The notes beneath the pieces were generated by a model. It was not told where the DNA came from and searched no databases. It saw only the letters and a program-made list of their open reading frames with translations. From NCBI GenBank assembly GCA_039881145.1, contig JAYKKI010000052.1, positions 13,748,501 through 13,812,500 on the forward strand: a stretch of DNA of 64,000 bases. Reading direction: 5' to 3'. Below are positions 1 through 14,000 of the stretch, piece after piece (the stretch's first letter is position 1; each line of letters begins with the position of its first letter). The translations under genes and the position numbers were made by a program. This stretch comes from Druceiella hillmani. Lineage: Eukaryota > Arthropoda > Insecta > Lepidoptera > Hepialidae.

Positions 1-1764
1 GATTGTGTGATTATTCGTTAAAATTAATGGGGTCGTTATTTTTTCGTTTGGCGTTTGAACATATTTTATTCACTCTTCAGTTTTTGAGGTATCAATTTCA
101 AACTTATTTAGCAAATAAAAAGCTTTTAATCGTATCTTTATTCTGACGTGACATAAATCAATCTCTTCTCGTGTAATGCGATGAATAAAGCGCTTAAGAA
201 TATCATGGTGACACCGGACGCGACGTTGATAAATGTCTGTAAATTTCGGTAAATTTGGATACTATCCAATCGTTTTTCTTTTGTTTGCAAAACATCAGTC
301 GTACACTTGTCGAGTTTACAGACAAGTCAGAGAAATGAAGTCTGAATTGTTGAGTATTCTCTAATAAGTTTGAGTGGAATATAAAAAAATCAAGACCAGA
401 TATAAATGAAATGACATATGTACTTCAAAGCAATATTTGTTAATTAAAACTTGTGGTTTTTAAAATAAATTTAGCCAAGTAATTGGGACTAGGAATATAA
501 GTGCAAAAGTTTTAAAATATTTTAAAAATTTTTATAAGCGATTTGTAACACTAACCCTAAACGAGAGGTAAAGAATTAACATTATACAGTTATATTAATA
601 TTACCAAAAATTAAGTGTAACCTTTAAGCTAGATGTCATAAATGTTACAGTAATACTGCTGGTATTTCCAAAGTGTTATTGCGAATGTTTCAATAGGAAT
701 ACGTCCAGACGGGCGCGAGTGCGATTGATGTATATGGCGCGAGCGGGCCTCGTTTGTTAATGTTATTATCGTTTTATCAATACTATTGGCTCAATTAATA
801 TTTGAGCATTGAAAGTACTTGGCAAATATGATGTAAAACAACCTGCCATTGTTGATAGCATTTAGGTGTGACAGTTTAAAATGACAACACTTTTATCTGC
901 AACAAATTTAATACGATAGTATAACAAAATTTATATCACAATGAATATTTGGAAAATATTACTTTTTTATAACCCGTTTAACATGTACCACTCATAAATA
1001 TGTTACCTTTTTAGATCCCTGGTGGCGGTAGAGTTCCGTTAATATATATTCGTCTTGAAATTGTTAATGCAAATTAAAGTAATTAAATGCTATCATACAG
1101 AATTTCTTCGATTTTCCAAATCTATGATTTGTAATTTATGATAGATACCGCAGGATTGGAATTGCATCCAACATCGTTTTAAAGTTTATTATTTCCAAAG
1201 TGGATACTTTTAATAAAATTAAGAGATGACATAAACATATGTATTTAACCTGATAAAGAACATAGATATTACTCATACACCTGATTCTATGCATCAGACT
1301 GGGTATATTTGAAGCGTTTCTGTATAAAATAAAAATGTGAATTATTTTTTCTGTTGCATTAGCAACCAAGAGAGTGATGTTTTCCAAAATAGTTGAGAAT
1401 TTTATATAACTTCTTAATATTTTTAACTTAGTTTCATGAACAGAACCATATATAGGAATAATATATACGTTCTTTGTTACGTAGAATAATGAGATCGTAA
1501 AACTTTTTTAAAAATGTTATATATACATTTAAGTTATGTTTTAAACTATTATTTATCGCACTAGAAGACTCTATTTCCTCAGGATTCTTTGCATATTGAT
1601 GAAACCTAAAGCAAAATTACTGATCGCGGACGGAGTGATTTCTTGAGCTTTTTAACATGAGGCCTATTTGTCTAATAAGAAAAGTGTCTCGCGTTCCGTT
1701 CGTAAGGTTATGTGAAGTGGATGTGGGTGGTACTTTTTGTATAATACCTTAGTTTCTTTAGTAA

Positions 1765-1765
<1 letters not shown>
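1..1765. other. AT-rich unique DNA, no gene seen
   Basis: Stop-rich in all frames; the longest open frames are under 90 codons and have the isoleucine/phenylalanine-rich composition expected from random AT-rich DNA. A short GC-richer patch at about 705-750 (gggcgcgag, ggcgcgagcgggcc) is the only compositional feature. Confidence 0.6.

Positions 1766-1801
<36 letters not shown>
1766..1801. repeat. (TA)n microsatellite
   Basis: Near-perfect alternating TA run of about 35 bp. Confidence 0.95.
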
Positions 1802-1807
<6 letters not shown>

Positions 1808-4045
1808 CCAAAAAAATAGTGTCAAGTGGAAACACAGAGCTTAAGGGCTATCCGAAGCATCCCTATGTAGGTTTAGCGATTTTTGATAGTTTCTTAGTTA
1901 CTTTTTTTTTGTTTATTTTAGTCAAACTCGTAAATTGAATACTCCCTTGTTCATTATAAAAACACTTATTTACATAGGTCTCAGCATGGTACCAAATAAT
2001 TAAGAGAAAAAATGAGATATTCGAGACCCCAGGATTTTGAATTTCATTTTCAAAGTCATTTAAAAACGAGTTCGCACAATTTTTTCTCAAAAATGTACTT
2101 AATTTTTTTTTTATTTCATTAACTTTTGATTCAAATACAATGGCAAACCGTAGAGGGCTACGGTTTTGTTCTAAAACTAAACCCAAAATGTAGGAAGTAA
2201 AAAATTAAAAATGTTGTGTGTAATTACAGAAATAATTAAAATTAAATAAAGAGTTATCAGAAATGTGTTTATTTTAAAAAATAACATAAATTTTAAAAAT
2301 CTTTGATCACCTTGTTTAATACAACTGTGGCTTAGTAGAAAGAAATTTTCTTTTATCTGTCTTGATGCCGTTGAACTGCTTTAAATTTTTTCTTCATTTT
2401 CACTTGGATTTCTTCCCACTTCTTCCAAACTGCGAATTTCTTTGAGTACATTAACTCCTTGTATTATTTTCAGCTGGAAAATTTAATGAGATATAAATCA
2501 GAGACCGTAGACACTAAGTTATGTATCCACCAAAACCTCCATTTGCCGGGAAATCTTTCATTTACTAGTAAATTATTTCTTACCTTCAAGGTATACTAAT
2601 ACGATACAGCATCATTCTCGAATATAACATTTACACATATCCGTAAATAGAGATCCTGCAGAAACTCAGTTCAATTATCTCTTAAAAATTGTATGCAAGA
2701 CCCCGCCTTTCAAGAAATATGAAATAGAAAAAAAGAGGAAGATAAAAAGAGGTCAATTAGCCGTCAGTTTAGTAGCTCGACCTAAAAGTTCACACATTAA
2801 ATCATACTTAAAAATTTCATACTTATCTATATCATATCTGAAATAGAAAAGTTTCCGTTTCCTCTTGGCTACTCAACATTTTCTGACAAAATCCTACTCC
2901 TACAACGTAATCTAATGGTACGAGTCATATTTCTCTCTCTGGACTCTGTAATTTATCTCTAACTTTGGGACTCCAGTTTGGCGTTTTACTACTTTGACAC
3001 TTATAGCCAATAGATATCTTCCATTATAAACGCTTCAAATCATATAATGATTAAGGAACCACTCGAATTGAGGCCTACCCCTACCTTCTACATATGTCTT
3101 GTACAGGCTTGCTGCTTCCGAGTTGTTCCATGTCGTGAAATCATAATGGTTATAAATTTACGCATAGTCTCTTGGTAAACAAAAAAACCACTCCGACGGC
3201 TAACTCACTCCGAGAAAAACATAATGATTATTTGTTTGTAGTGAAAATATAAAAACGTTGAGCGTTTCAATAATCCGTTATATTCAATTGTTCAATTTAT
3301 ATAATAACGCTAATCCAGGTAGTTATATATTATAAAGTACTGGGAAAAGAATTAAAGAAATTAATTCCTGAAACAATTATAGCGTACACCAAAACCAAAG
3401 AGTAGCCAGATGAGTGAATAACTATTTCAGCTAATTTGGCCGGCACAGTTATACTATATTACTTTATAGCACAATTATACTATATTACTTTATTTTATTG
3501 CTCTTTTTAATAAATACGCTTCAAATTTAATTATATTAATGTTTACTATCTTAATATTTACTTCGTTAATTACTGACAAGAATTATGATTTTCCACTTGT
3601 TACTTTTCGGGTCCATTTTTATTATCTCTCTGTGAAGGTAGCAATGCCAAATTTCTTGTTCAAAAAGTTAATGAAATGAGAAAGTTTTGAAGTTGATTCT
3701 AGAAAAAAAGGTACGTAATTTTTTTTAAAATAACGTCCAGAATTAAATTCGAAATCTAGTGTTTCGAATATTTAGTGTTCCTGTAAATTGTTTGACGTCA
3801 AATTAAGAATTATGTAAGTAAATATTTTTATTCCCAATAGGCCATTTCGTCAACTAGTTAATAAAAAAAATTAATTTTGTATCTCGTTTCACAAACAAAC
3901 ATTTAGTCTTCAATGTATAAATTTGGCTAAAAAATTACAAAATAAAAATAAAACTTTGCTACTATCAAAATTTGCTAACATAAATAGGATTGTTTCAGAT
4001 AGGCTTGATATCCTCTAGCTTCTGCTTAGCACTATCTTTTGGGAT

Positions 4046-4113
4046 GCACGCACGCACGCACGTACGCACGCACGTACGCACGCACCCACGCACACACGCA
4101 GACACGCGTGCAC
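4046..4113. repeat. (ACGC)n microsatellite, interrupted
   Basis: Tetranucleotide tract of cgca/cgta units decaying into cacacacgca and gacacgcgtg at its 3' end. It is one of very few GC-rich simple repeats in a window dominated by TA tracts. Confidence 0.9.
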
Positions 4114-4460
4114 ATAAATATTTACATATGTTGAGTTGAGTTATATGTGTGTGTTAGTGCTAGCGGCTCTTTCGGATTTGCACGGGCAAAAGATCCAAAC
4201 TATACTTTGTGTTTGTTTCTTTCTGTGTGATAATACCTTTAACGATTAGTGTTTTTTTTTAAATGCAAGGGGATTTTTCGTTTTCATACAACTCTCCATT
4301 GCCGTTTTCACATCTTTCGGGTCCCTTTCGATTCAACCAATATTTTTGGGCAAGCGCCTAAAAATCAAGAATAATATACGTGATACATTACAAGTTTGTG
4401 AGCATTAAGGCTTTATGGAAATTTCGTGTTGTGTCAGCCAGTGAGTTGTATTTGGCTTAA

Positions 4461-4511
<51 letters not shown>
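4461..4511. repeat. (TA)n microsatellite
   Basis: About 50 bp of TA with a single tatg interruption at the start. Confidence 0.95.
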
Positions 4512-4515
<4 letters not shown>

Positions 4516-5162
4516 GTATGAGATTGTGAATACAAATTACATCTATCACTTCACATGGCATCTGTAAAGCATCATTAACGTTTATATTATTCTTTGCTTA
4601 TATCATTTGTTGTTGAATGTTTCCTTTTTTCTAGTTTTCAAAGAGCATGACATTTGTCCTGAAATAACTGCATAATAATGTAATTATAACAGCATGTACA
4701 AATAAAGGAGGACAAATATTAGGTTTTCCAAACTTTTCCTATTTGAATTTTAAAAAAAATCTATGTATGCGAATATATGCCTATATGTGTGTGATCACAT
4801 TCTCTTTGGATGAAATTTTTAAATAGTAATTTTTATAAACATTAAACATTATTTTCTCAAAAAGGATTTAAATAGTTGAATTATCCAAATAATATATACT
4901 ATAACTCACAGATCGGTGCATATGATTATTTTAGAGACAGTTTTATATCTTTTACATAATATTGAAGTGTATTACATGCGTTCATAAAGTAAAAGTTCGG
5001 CATGGCGCAAAGTCCGCAACGTTTCAGTGGTTAGTTCTTTATGAAGTCAACAAAGTACTGATGTAAAACTTTTTACGTCTGACTAGAACTCGCACCACCA
5101 GGTTCCCTACCCTTTTAGGAACATATGCAAATTGAAAAGCACATGTAATTTCTATTAATGTA

Positions 5163-5219
5163 TTTATAAATATTAATATTATTTTTGATCACAATCAAAA
5201 TAATATTAATATTTATAAA
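5163..5219. repeat. 57-bp near-perfect palindrome
   Basis: Inverted repeat with arms of about 26 bp around a 4-nt centre (caca). The left arm runs tttataaatatt to tttttgat and the right arm mirrors it with one A missing. Arms are almost pure AT. It could be a miniature foldback element or a replication-slippage product; no flanking duplication is evident. Confidence 0.85.
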
Positions 5220-8200
5220 CAGTTTAATAGAATCAATCGATCACAATATCCACAGGCTTGCAAGTATCGTGAAATCATAAAAAAATATGAAATTTGTAAA
5301 GTAAAGTTGAAATAAGTTTCCAGTAATGTTTTTTTCACAATTTTCACATTGGAAGTTTTGGAGATGAGTTTGTGGCAATTTTGTGTGATCATCAAGATTT
5401 TTTTTAGAAATATCGTTCTAAAAAAACTTGAAGTCTATTGTAACTTGCTGTTGCAACTGATGTTATCACACTACAAACACTTCATTGGTTCATCTGGACG
5501 CTATAAAATGTTCATATAAATAATTGCAAAATTTTGAGTTTCCACGTCAAACAGTTTGAGAGAAAAAGGGGTGTGATGGACGAACGGACCAGTGAATGAC
5601 CTTAAATATGTCCCTTTTTTCTTTAGAGGCATTTAACCCGAAAAATAAAGTATTATTAGGATTTAATAAAAAAAAAATACAAACATAAATACGTACACAA
5701 TACACGGAACTCATTAAAAAAATAAATGGGTATGGAGGCGACTTGCAAAAAACTTTGATGGATAGTGTAGCTGTGCCGTTAATATTATTTATAAAACCCA
5801 TCACTTGTTAAGCAAGTTAATAAAAAAATTACAGTTAAAAGTTAAAGAAAAATACAAGAATGGAAAATTCACCTACTCTACTCAAGAGATATTAATGTAA
5901 AATAGTGCAGTTATACCCTAAACCGGGGGAGGTAAGTTATAGTATTTATCTCGCTCTGTTTATACATACATATACGTAGTTACATACAGATGAAATTAAG
6001 TAGTTACTCAGACTCCCACAAATTATGCGCCGCCAGTAAAACCTCGTCAATCATTGCGGTATCTTCATGTCGCTTGCGCTACTCGTAAATGTAAACCTTA
6101 TCCTACTGGTAGGCGAGTTTTACTACTGAGGACTGAGCCTACGGACTCAAATTTACGACAAAGCTTCAGGAATAGATCGTAACTTTCTACCGCATTGTAA
6201 TTTTAAAACTATACTTACGGCTCACTGTGATTTATATCTGCAAAGCTGTAACAGCAATAATTTATGTAAAATGCGAATAGTCGTCACTTGTTTAATTACT
6301 GTGAAAAGTGATGTGAGTAGCACAGCGAAATTAGAACGATTTCGATAAATATGAAAAGTTCGTAGATGTATATGAAACGTATTGAAATATATACGATTAA
6401 ATTAAAATTAAATATAAGAAATGTTTATTACTAACTATTATTTAACTAACTATTTGTTATTAATAACTATTATATTACAAACTATTATATAATTGAGTAT
6501 TTATTATTTGGCAGTAATGAAAAAAATATTTAAGTATCATTTTAGATTTGGAATTTATACAATTGTGGAGATACGAGAAACAGGGGTGTCGAAACTTTTT
6601 GAAATCTCCCAAATCACAGTGTAGGATTGGTGTAAAAACAATTTGACAACAGTAGCACATTAGAATATTCATATAATGGCTCATATTTACCTACATTACC
6701 AAAATTATAACGAAACTTGAAACATTTTGATTATATGTTACTTCCAATTTATCATATAGAATGTATTCAGTTAGGAAATATTTTTATTATATTTCTGAAA
6801 CTCAGGATATAGATGTAAAAGACAAAAAGTATAATGTGACTCTGTAAAACGATCAACGCGTCACATTACTTAAAATAAACAATATTTACGCTTTGTGACC
6901 TTCCTATACCTGCAAAATCATTATAATTTAGCGAAATTATTTAATAATAAATATGCATTAGGTAACCAAATAAATTTTGAATCAAAGCTTGCTGAATACA
7001 TTAGCTTATATGGTTACTACTCTACAATAATGTTTAGTAAGTAATGACAATAAAAAGAAAATAAATGAATCACAATCACAGAATCACACAACCACAGAAC
7101 AAGTCAATTGGGTTAATAACGAATATTTACAAGTCGTAAAATCCCTAAAACAAACGTGGCAACGCCGCTTGTTGGTGTGATACAAATTTAAAACCTATGT
7201 GCGTTATCTTGATCGCTTAAATAATGACAAAAATGAAAATATGTGTTTTATATATTATTTTCTTGGTAAAGAGTTTCTTTTTTTTTGTTTTATCAAAATT
7301 ATGTCAAAACAACAATAATAATATTAGTATTATCCCAGTTTTAATTCGGATTTCATTCTTTGAATAATCGAGTTAACCAGATCAGTAGGCCAATTAATTT
7401 TATCTTCCACATGCGGTTTTATCAAGACAGTGGTAACTTGTTACGACAGTGACTGTCTTCAACCAGCAACAACATAAAAACCAAAAGCCTAGGATAACCG
7501 CAGGGGAAATATTTTTAGACTCATTCATTTATTTCCTAACATCAGCCTTAAGGAAACAACTTGTGGTTAGGTACTAATTATCAAGAATCACGAAAATACT
7601 AATTGCTAAAGATACCACGTTTCCTCGTAACCCTTCCTCCTAACCAATTCCCAAACGAGTTAAATTTGCATTGATTCTCACAATGACTTGCCTGGTGAAG
7701 CGCGAAAATCTCTAATTAAAATTAAATTTATCTACCAAAGATTATCTTTATAATACTTTATTTTATATTTGAGTATTTTTGTTAAAATGAAATCTTTTAC
7801 TTCTTAATCATTTTAGTTAATTAAGTAATCATTCGTAGTTTTTTTTTAAATTTTGAAACATAAATTTTAAGAAGGAATGGCAATAAAATTTCGGGGCCCT
7901 GACATAATAAACTTTTATTCTTGTCGTCTCACGTTTAGGGCTTTTAAAATTTTAGCACTAATGGAATGTATGAATAATCTCTTAATTTCATTAATCTCGA
8001 TTATTGAGGATACACTAATTCTGGAATCAAAGAGTTTTGATAAATTTTCAGTAAATATGTTTCCATGTTATCTTTCCATAATTGATTATCCTTTACAATA
8101 AACTCGTATTTCAATTTTATTAATACCAGTCCAGACCGCGAACAGGCAGACTTCATGGCCAGTGATACGTAGCCGACTTTGTATTTAAAACTACAGATAC

Positions 8201-9490
8201 TACTTATTGATATTAAAATTACTACAATCGTATTTTCAAAACCCAAATTTTTTTAACTTATATTTTTACAATACCGCTTGCATACTGGCTGTCTGGTGCG
8301 GCTCCAAAAAAAAATATCAAGGAATAAACGGCACTCCTCAATATTGATACGTAAAAGTGTTACTAATTCTCTGTCACTACACTTAGAGAATTTCATTGTT
8401 TTTCCACGTTCGGTTAATGGCAAATGATTCTAATAATTCCCGTATAAAATCTGTTTAACTAATGAAGTGCAGTTCATATTTACACGTCTCTTGCACCCTT
8501 TGGTAAACCAAAAAGCTGTTAATAACTTTCTCCTACACTCTAACCAAAGTAACTAATACTTTGTTGGACTGAACTGCACCCTAGATTATGCCACTGGTTA
8601 GGAATCCATACCAATTCTTTCTGACACTCTTTTTTTGCTTTTTAGTACACTCCATCAACTATACTAGGTTTGTGACAGCTCTTATAACAGCAAGTCTTTT
8701 GATATGGGCTTGTTTTTTTTGTTTTTTAAAAATTGGAAGCATTATTAAGATTTTTAAAAAGTGTTTCTAATTTCTTTTTTTCGTAACTAGCGTCTGTTCT
8801 AAAAAGAAATTTAGGCACAAAATGTTGTAAACTGCCTTTGCTAAAATATTCTTCTGCAGATTGCCCACTATAAGGACATCGGAGAAAAAAATCAATTCAC
8901 TTTCTTCCTACATATTTGGAAAACGGCTAATTAAACCTTTCTCCTAATTTATTCTTTTCATTGTGACTAAGCTATAATGATGTACACATAATCTACGAAC
9001 GATGTCAGTTATTTTGTGGAAAACACCACTAATTATTAATTTTATAACTAAATTCTCATTATTATGCGTATTTGCGGAACAAAATTAAAATTAATAGTTA
9101 GAATGATCGCTAAATATGTAAAGGACCCATTAATAATATCTATTTTTCATCATATTATAATAAGTTATTCAACAAAATATTTATTTTCGCTATTTCAATG
9201 TTTTACGGACGAATCTATACCCCAGCGCAATCGCAAGTAGTTATCCTTGATAAGTTTCCATGCTGTCAATGAAATGGCTATGTTTAATGTAATTGCTACC
9301 AAGGATTTACATTAATTACATAAGAGATATTTTTTACGTTCTGTTTTACCTATTGTGATATTTTTATAAGGCCGGTAACTTCTTGAGAGGTATAATTGGG
9401 AGAGTCCGTCGACAATAAATTATGAAATCCACTGATTTGAGATTTTTGAAATCCACTCGTAATAATGACTGCCACCATTTTTAGATAGAA
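5220..9490. other. AT-rich DNA, no gene seen
   Basis: All open frames are below 90 codons and lack recognisable motifs. A degenerate fragment at 5562-5650 (gatggacgaacggacc, then ccctttttt and aacccgaaaaataaag) resembles the tail of the dispersed repeat better preserved at 19.7, 48.9 and 58.2 kb. Confidence 0.55.
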
Positions 9491-9715
9491 GTGAGACAGT
9501 ATTTATTTTTTACTACTAAATGAATCACTCTTTTATTAAACGACCGAGACAAGTGAGACAGTATTTATTTTTTACTACTAAATGAATAAACTAAATGAAT
9601 AAATGTTAAACGACCGAGACAAGTGAGACAGTATTAACTAAATGAATAAATGTTAAACGACCGAGACAAGTGAGACAGTATTTATTTTATACTAATAAAT
9701 GAATCACTATTTTAT
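9491..9715. repeat. Tandem repeat, four units of uneven length
   Basis: The motif gtgagacagtatt recurs at about 9491, 9553, 9622 and 9670, and units share taaatgaataaa and aaacgaccgagacaa. Spacings of 62, 69 and 48 bp show that units gained or lost internal segments. Confidence 0.9.
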
Positions 9716-11080
9716 TATGAATAGTTGCAATTATTTCAGCAGCGTAAAAGCATTATAATTAATCATTGGTACACCGTTTTCTACACTGCCAATGGATTTT
9801 GCATATGCTGCTTCTTCTCGTTCTACCTCAAGCACACAATGCTCTATTACTTGGTCTCACTATTTAAAAATGGTATAATGACAAGAGATATGTAATCTTT
9901 GAAGAAATAAATGGAATATTTATATGACATAAAACTCTATTTAACTGTATTAAACCACTACCGGTAGACGTTATACCAACAACAGCTAATTGGTTTATCT
10001 CCATTTTTGTCTCATAAGTCCGTGTTCCTTCGAAATCAAAATTTCCACCGCACATACCGCAAATAAAAATAAAATTTCAGTATAAGTCTTTTCTTTTGCA
10101 TTACGTATTTGAGATATATCGCAAACGAAAAGGATATTTTGTTTACTAATAATTAAAAACTATTTTAATAAATAATTAACATCTTCTGTTATTTTGCCAT
10201 TTAATTGAACAATTAGTTTCTTCTTAATTGAATATTATCTCATTAGTTTCTTCTTGTATTTAGAAACATGTGCTATAAGTATATGACAACCAAAATGGGA
10301 GTAAGAATTTAATAGATCTAAAGAAAGTGACTTAAAAACTTTCAACGGCTGCTGACGTGCTTGTTTCCTCTGCCCATGCCCATAATGCGTGTACTCTAGA
10401 ATTTCACAATTTCGTATATATTTAATCTTAATAATTGAATTGTGTATCAACAACAAATATGACAACTAAGAGCCAAGACATTTTGCAGCCAGCCTTTTGT
10501 AAACTATATGTACTAAATGTATATCTCCTAAAATACAAATATATCCTAGAATAATAAATATATTCATCTAATATACCGTGACAATATATCTCAATAAGCC
10601 GACATTGTAGGGTGACAAAAACGACACTTGTTACTTTTATATTAACTTATTATTACCTCTTGATTATCTATCAAATAATGAATAATAACGGCATAACATA
10701 TAAAATATCATTGTACTCTAGTACAATGATATATATATATATATAGATATATATATATATATATATGTGTGTGTGAAGTTGAAAAATTCGCGCTTTTTAA
10801 ACGTAGTATCCGCAAACAAAACAGAGCTGAAAATAATTTATTTCCTAATAAAACAGGTTTTTCTTCCAAATGTTTTGTATACCAACTTTCAAAAAAATAG
10901 TGTTACTCTGGAATATTCATATTTGTTTGAAATTTAAAAAGAAAAACAAGGCTGTCGTGGCGTTCTCTTCGTTTGCATATATTCGAAATTATTTATTAAT
11001 TACCAAAATATCATTAATATTTTATTAATTACCAAAAAAATACGTGATAAGCAAGAATGGAAGAATTAATTTCACTTATT
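9716..11080. other. AT-rich DNA up to the satellite, no gene seen
   Basis: Contains a palindrome and TA tract at 10.70-10.78 kb (listed separately). Just before the satellite, 'taccaaaatatcattaatattttattaattaccaaaa' type duplication of short AT words is visible near 11000-11040. No coding potential seen. Confidence 0.55.
10705..10775. repeat. Palindrome running into an AT/GT microsatellite
   Basis: Arms atatcattgtac and gtacaatgatat around the tetranucleotide tcta form a 28-bp palindrome. The right arm merges into an (AT)n tract with one gat interruption, ending in (GT)4. Confidence 0.9.
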
Positions 11081-14000
11081 AGAACGAGTAAGTGAAATGT
11101 TTCAAGATAGTCGAATAAGTGAAATGAAATCGAAACTAATTATAATAGGATTAAAGGCCGACTAATTTGTATACCGATATAATGCTAGAATGACTACGGT
11201 AAAAACACTTCAAAATTATAATTAGGAGAAAGAGAAATGCATCAAAATAGTCGAATAAGTGGAATGAAATCGAAACTAATTATTATAGGATTAAGGGGCG
11301 ACTAATTTGTATACCGATATAATCCTAGAATGACTATGGTAAAAACACTTAGAAATTATAATTAGGAGTAAGAGAAATGCATCAAAATAGTCGAATAAGT
11401 GGAATGAAATCGAAACTAATTATTATAGGATTAAGGGGCGACTAATTTGTATACCGATATAATCCTAGAATGACTATGGTAAAAACACTTAGAAATTATA
11501 ATTAGGAGTAAGAGAAATGCATCAAAATAGTCGAATAAGTGGAATGAAATCGAAACTAATTATTATAGGATTAAGGGGCGACTAATTTGTATACCGATAT
11601 AATCCTAGAATGACTATGGTAAAAACACTTAGAAATGATAATTAGGAGTAAGAGAAATGCATCAAAATAGTCGAATAAGTGGAATGAAATCGAAACTAAT
11701 TATTATAGGATTAAGGGGCGACTAATTTGTATACCGATATAATGCTAGAATGACTATGGTAGAAACACTTAGAAATAATAATTAGGAGTAAGATAAATGC
11801 ATCAAAATAGTCGAATAAGTGGAATGAAATCGAAACTAATTATTATAGGATTAAGGGGCGACTAATTTGTATACCGATATAATGCTAGAATGACTATGGT
11901 AAAAACACTTAGAAATTATAATTAGGAGTAAGAGAAATGCATCAAAATAGTCGAATAAGTGGAATGAAATCGAAACTAATTATTATAGGATTAAGGGGCG
12001 ACTAATTTGTATACCGATATAATGCTAGAATGACTATGGTAAAAACACTTAGAAATTATAATTAGGAGTAAGAGAAATGCATCAAAATAGTCGAATAAGT
12101 GGAATGAAATCGAAACTAATTATTATAGGATTAAGGGGCGACTAATTTGTATACCGATATAATGCTAGAATGACTATGGTAGAAACACTTAGAAATTATA
12201 ATTAGGAGTAAGAGAAATGCATCAAAATAGTCGAATAAGTGGAATGAAATCGAAACTAATTATTATAGGATTAAGGGGCGACTAATTTGTATACCGATAT
12301 AATGCTAGAATGACTATGGTAAAAACACTTAGAAATTATAATTAGGAGTAAGAGAAATGCATCAAAATAGTCGAATAAGTGGAATGAAATCGAAACTAAT
12401 TATTATAGGATTAAGGGGCGACTAATTTGTATACCGATATAATGCTAGAATGACTATGGTAAAAACACTTAGAAATTATAATTAGGAGTAAGAGAAATGC
12501 ATCAAAATAGTCGAATAAGTGGAATGAAATCGAAACTAATTATTATAGGATTAAGGGGCGACTAATTTGTATACCGATATAATGCTAGAATGACTATGGT
12601 AAAAACACTTAGAAATTATAATTAGGAGTAAGAGAAATGCATCAAAATAGTCGAATAAGTGGAATGAAATCGAAACTAATTATTATAGGATTAAGGGGCG
12701 ACTAATTTGTATACCGATATAATCCTAGAATGACTATGGTAAAAACACTTAGAAATTATAATTAGGAGTAAGAGAAATGCATCAAAATAGTCGAATAAGT
12801 GGAATGAACTCGAAACTAATTATTATAGGATTAAGGGGCGACTAATTTGTATACCGATATAATGCTAGAATGACTATGGTAAAAACACTTAGAAATTATA
12901 ATTAGGAGTAAGAGAAATGCATCAAAATAGTCGAATAAGTGGAATGAAATCGAAACTAATTATTATAGGATTAAGGGGCGACTAATTTGTATACCGATAT
13001 AATGCTAGAATGACTATGGTAAAAACACTTAGAAATTATAATTAGGAGTAAGAGAAATGCATCAAAATAGTCGAATAAGTGGAATGAAATCGAAACTAAT
13101 TATTATAGGATTAAGGGGCGACTAATTTGTATACCGATATAATCCTAGAATGACTATGGTAAAAACACTTAGAAATTATAATTAGGAGTAAGAGAAATGC
13201 AACAAAATAGTCGAATAAGTGGAATGAAATCGAAACTAATTATTATAGGATTAAGGGGCGACTAATTTGTATACCGATATAATGCTAGAATGACTATGAT
13301 AGAAACACTTAAAAATTATAATTAGGAGTAAGAGAAATGCATCAAAATAGTCGAATAAGTGGAATGAAATCGAAACTAATTATTATAGGATTAAGGGGCG
13401 ACTAATTTGTATACCGATATAATCCTAGAATGACTATGGTAAAAACACTTAGAAATTATAATTAGGAGTAAGAGAAATGCATCAAAATAGTCGAATAAGT
13501 GGAATGAAATCGAAACTAATTATTATAGGATTAAGGGGCGACTAATTTGTATACCGATATAATCCTAGAATGACTATGGTAAAAACACTTAGAAATTATA
13601 ATTAGGAGTAAGAGAAATGCATCAAAATAGTCGAATAAGTGGAATGAAATCGAAACTAATTATTATAGGATAAAGGGGCGACTAAATTGTATACCGATAT
13701 AATGCTAGAATGACTATGGTAAAAACACTTAGAAATTATAATTAGGAGTAAGAGAAATGCATCAAAATAGTCGAATAAGTGGAATGAAATCGAAACTAAT
13801 TATTATAGGATTAAGGGGCGACTAATTTGTATACCGATATAATCCTAGAATGACTATGGTAAAAACACTTAGAAATTATAATTAGGAGTAAGAGAAATGC
13901 ATCAAAATAGTCGAATAAGTGGAATGAAATCGAAACTAATTATTATAGGATTAAGGGGCGACTAATTTGTATACCGATATAATGCTAGAATGACTATGGT

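Larger units (their letters stand above)
1802..5162. other. AT-rich DNA with two microsatellites, no gene seen
   Basis: The minus-strand open frame at 1863-2186 (107 codons) is the longest here but is lysine/asparagine/phenylalanine-rich with no motif I recognise. Nothing else stands out apart from the ACGC and TA microsatellites listed separately. Confidence 0.55.

Noticed and set aside
1863..2186. 107-codon minus-strand frame
   Set aside because: AT-driven composition, no recognisable motif and no exon-like context; could be a repeat relic but I cannot support a product.
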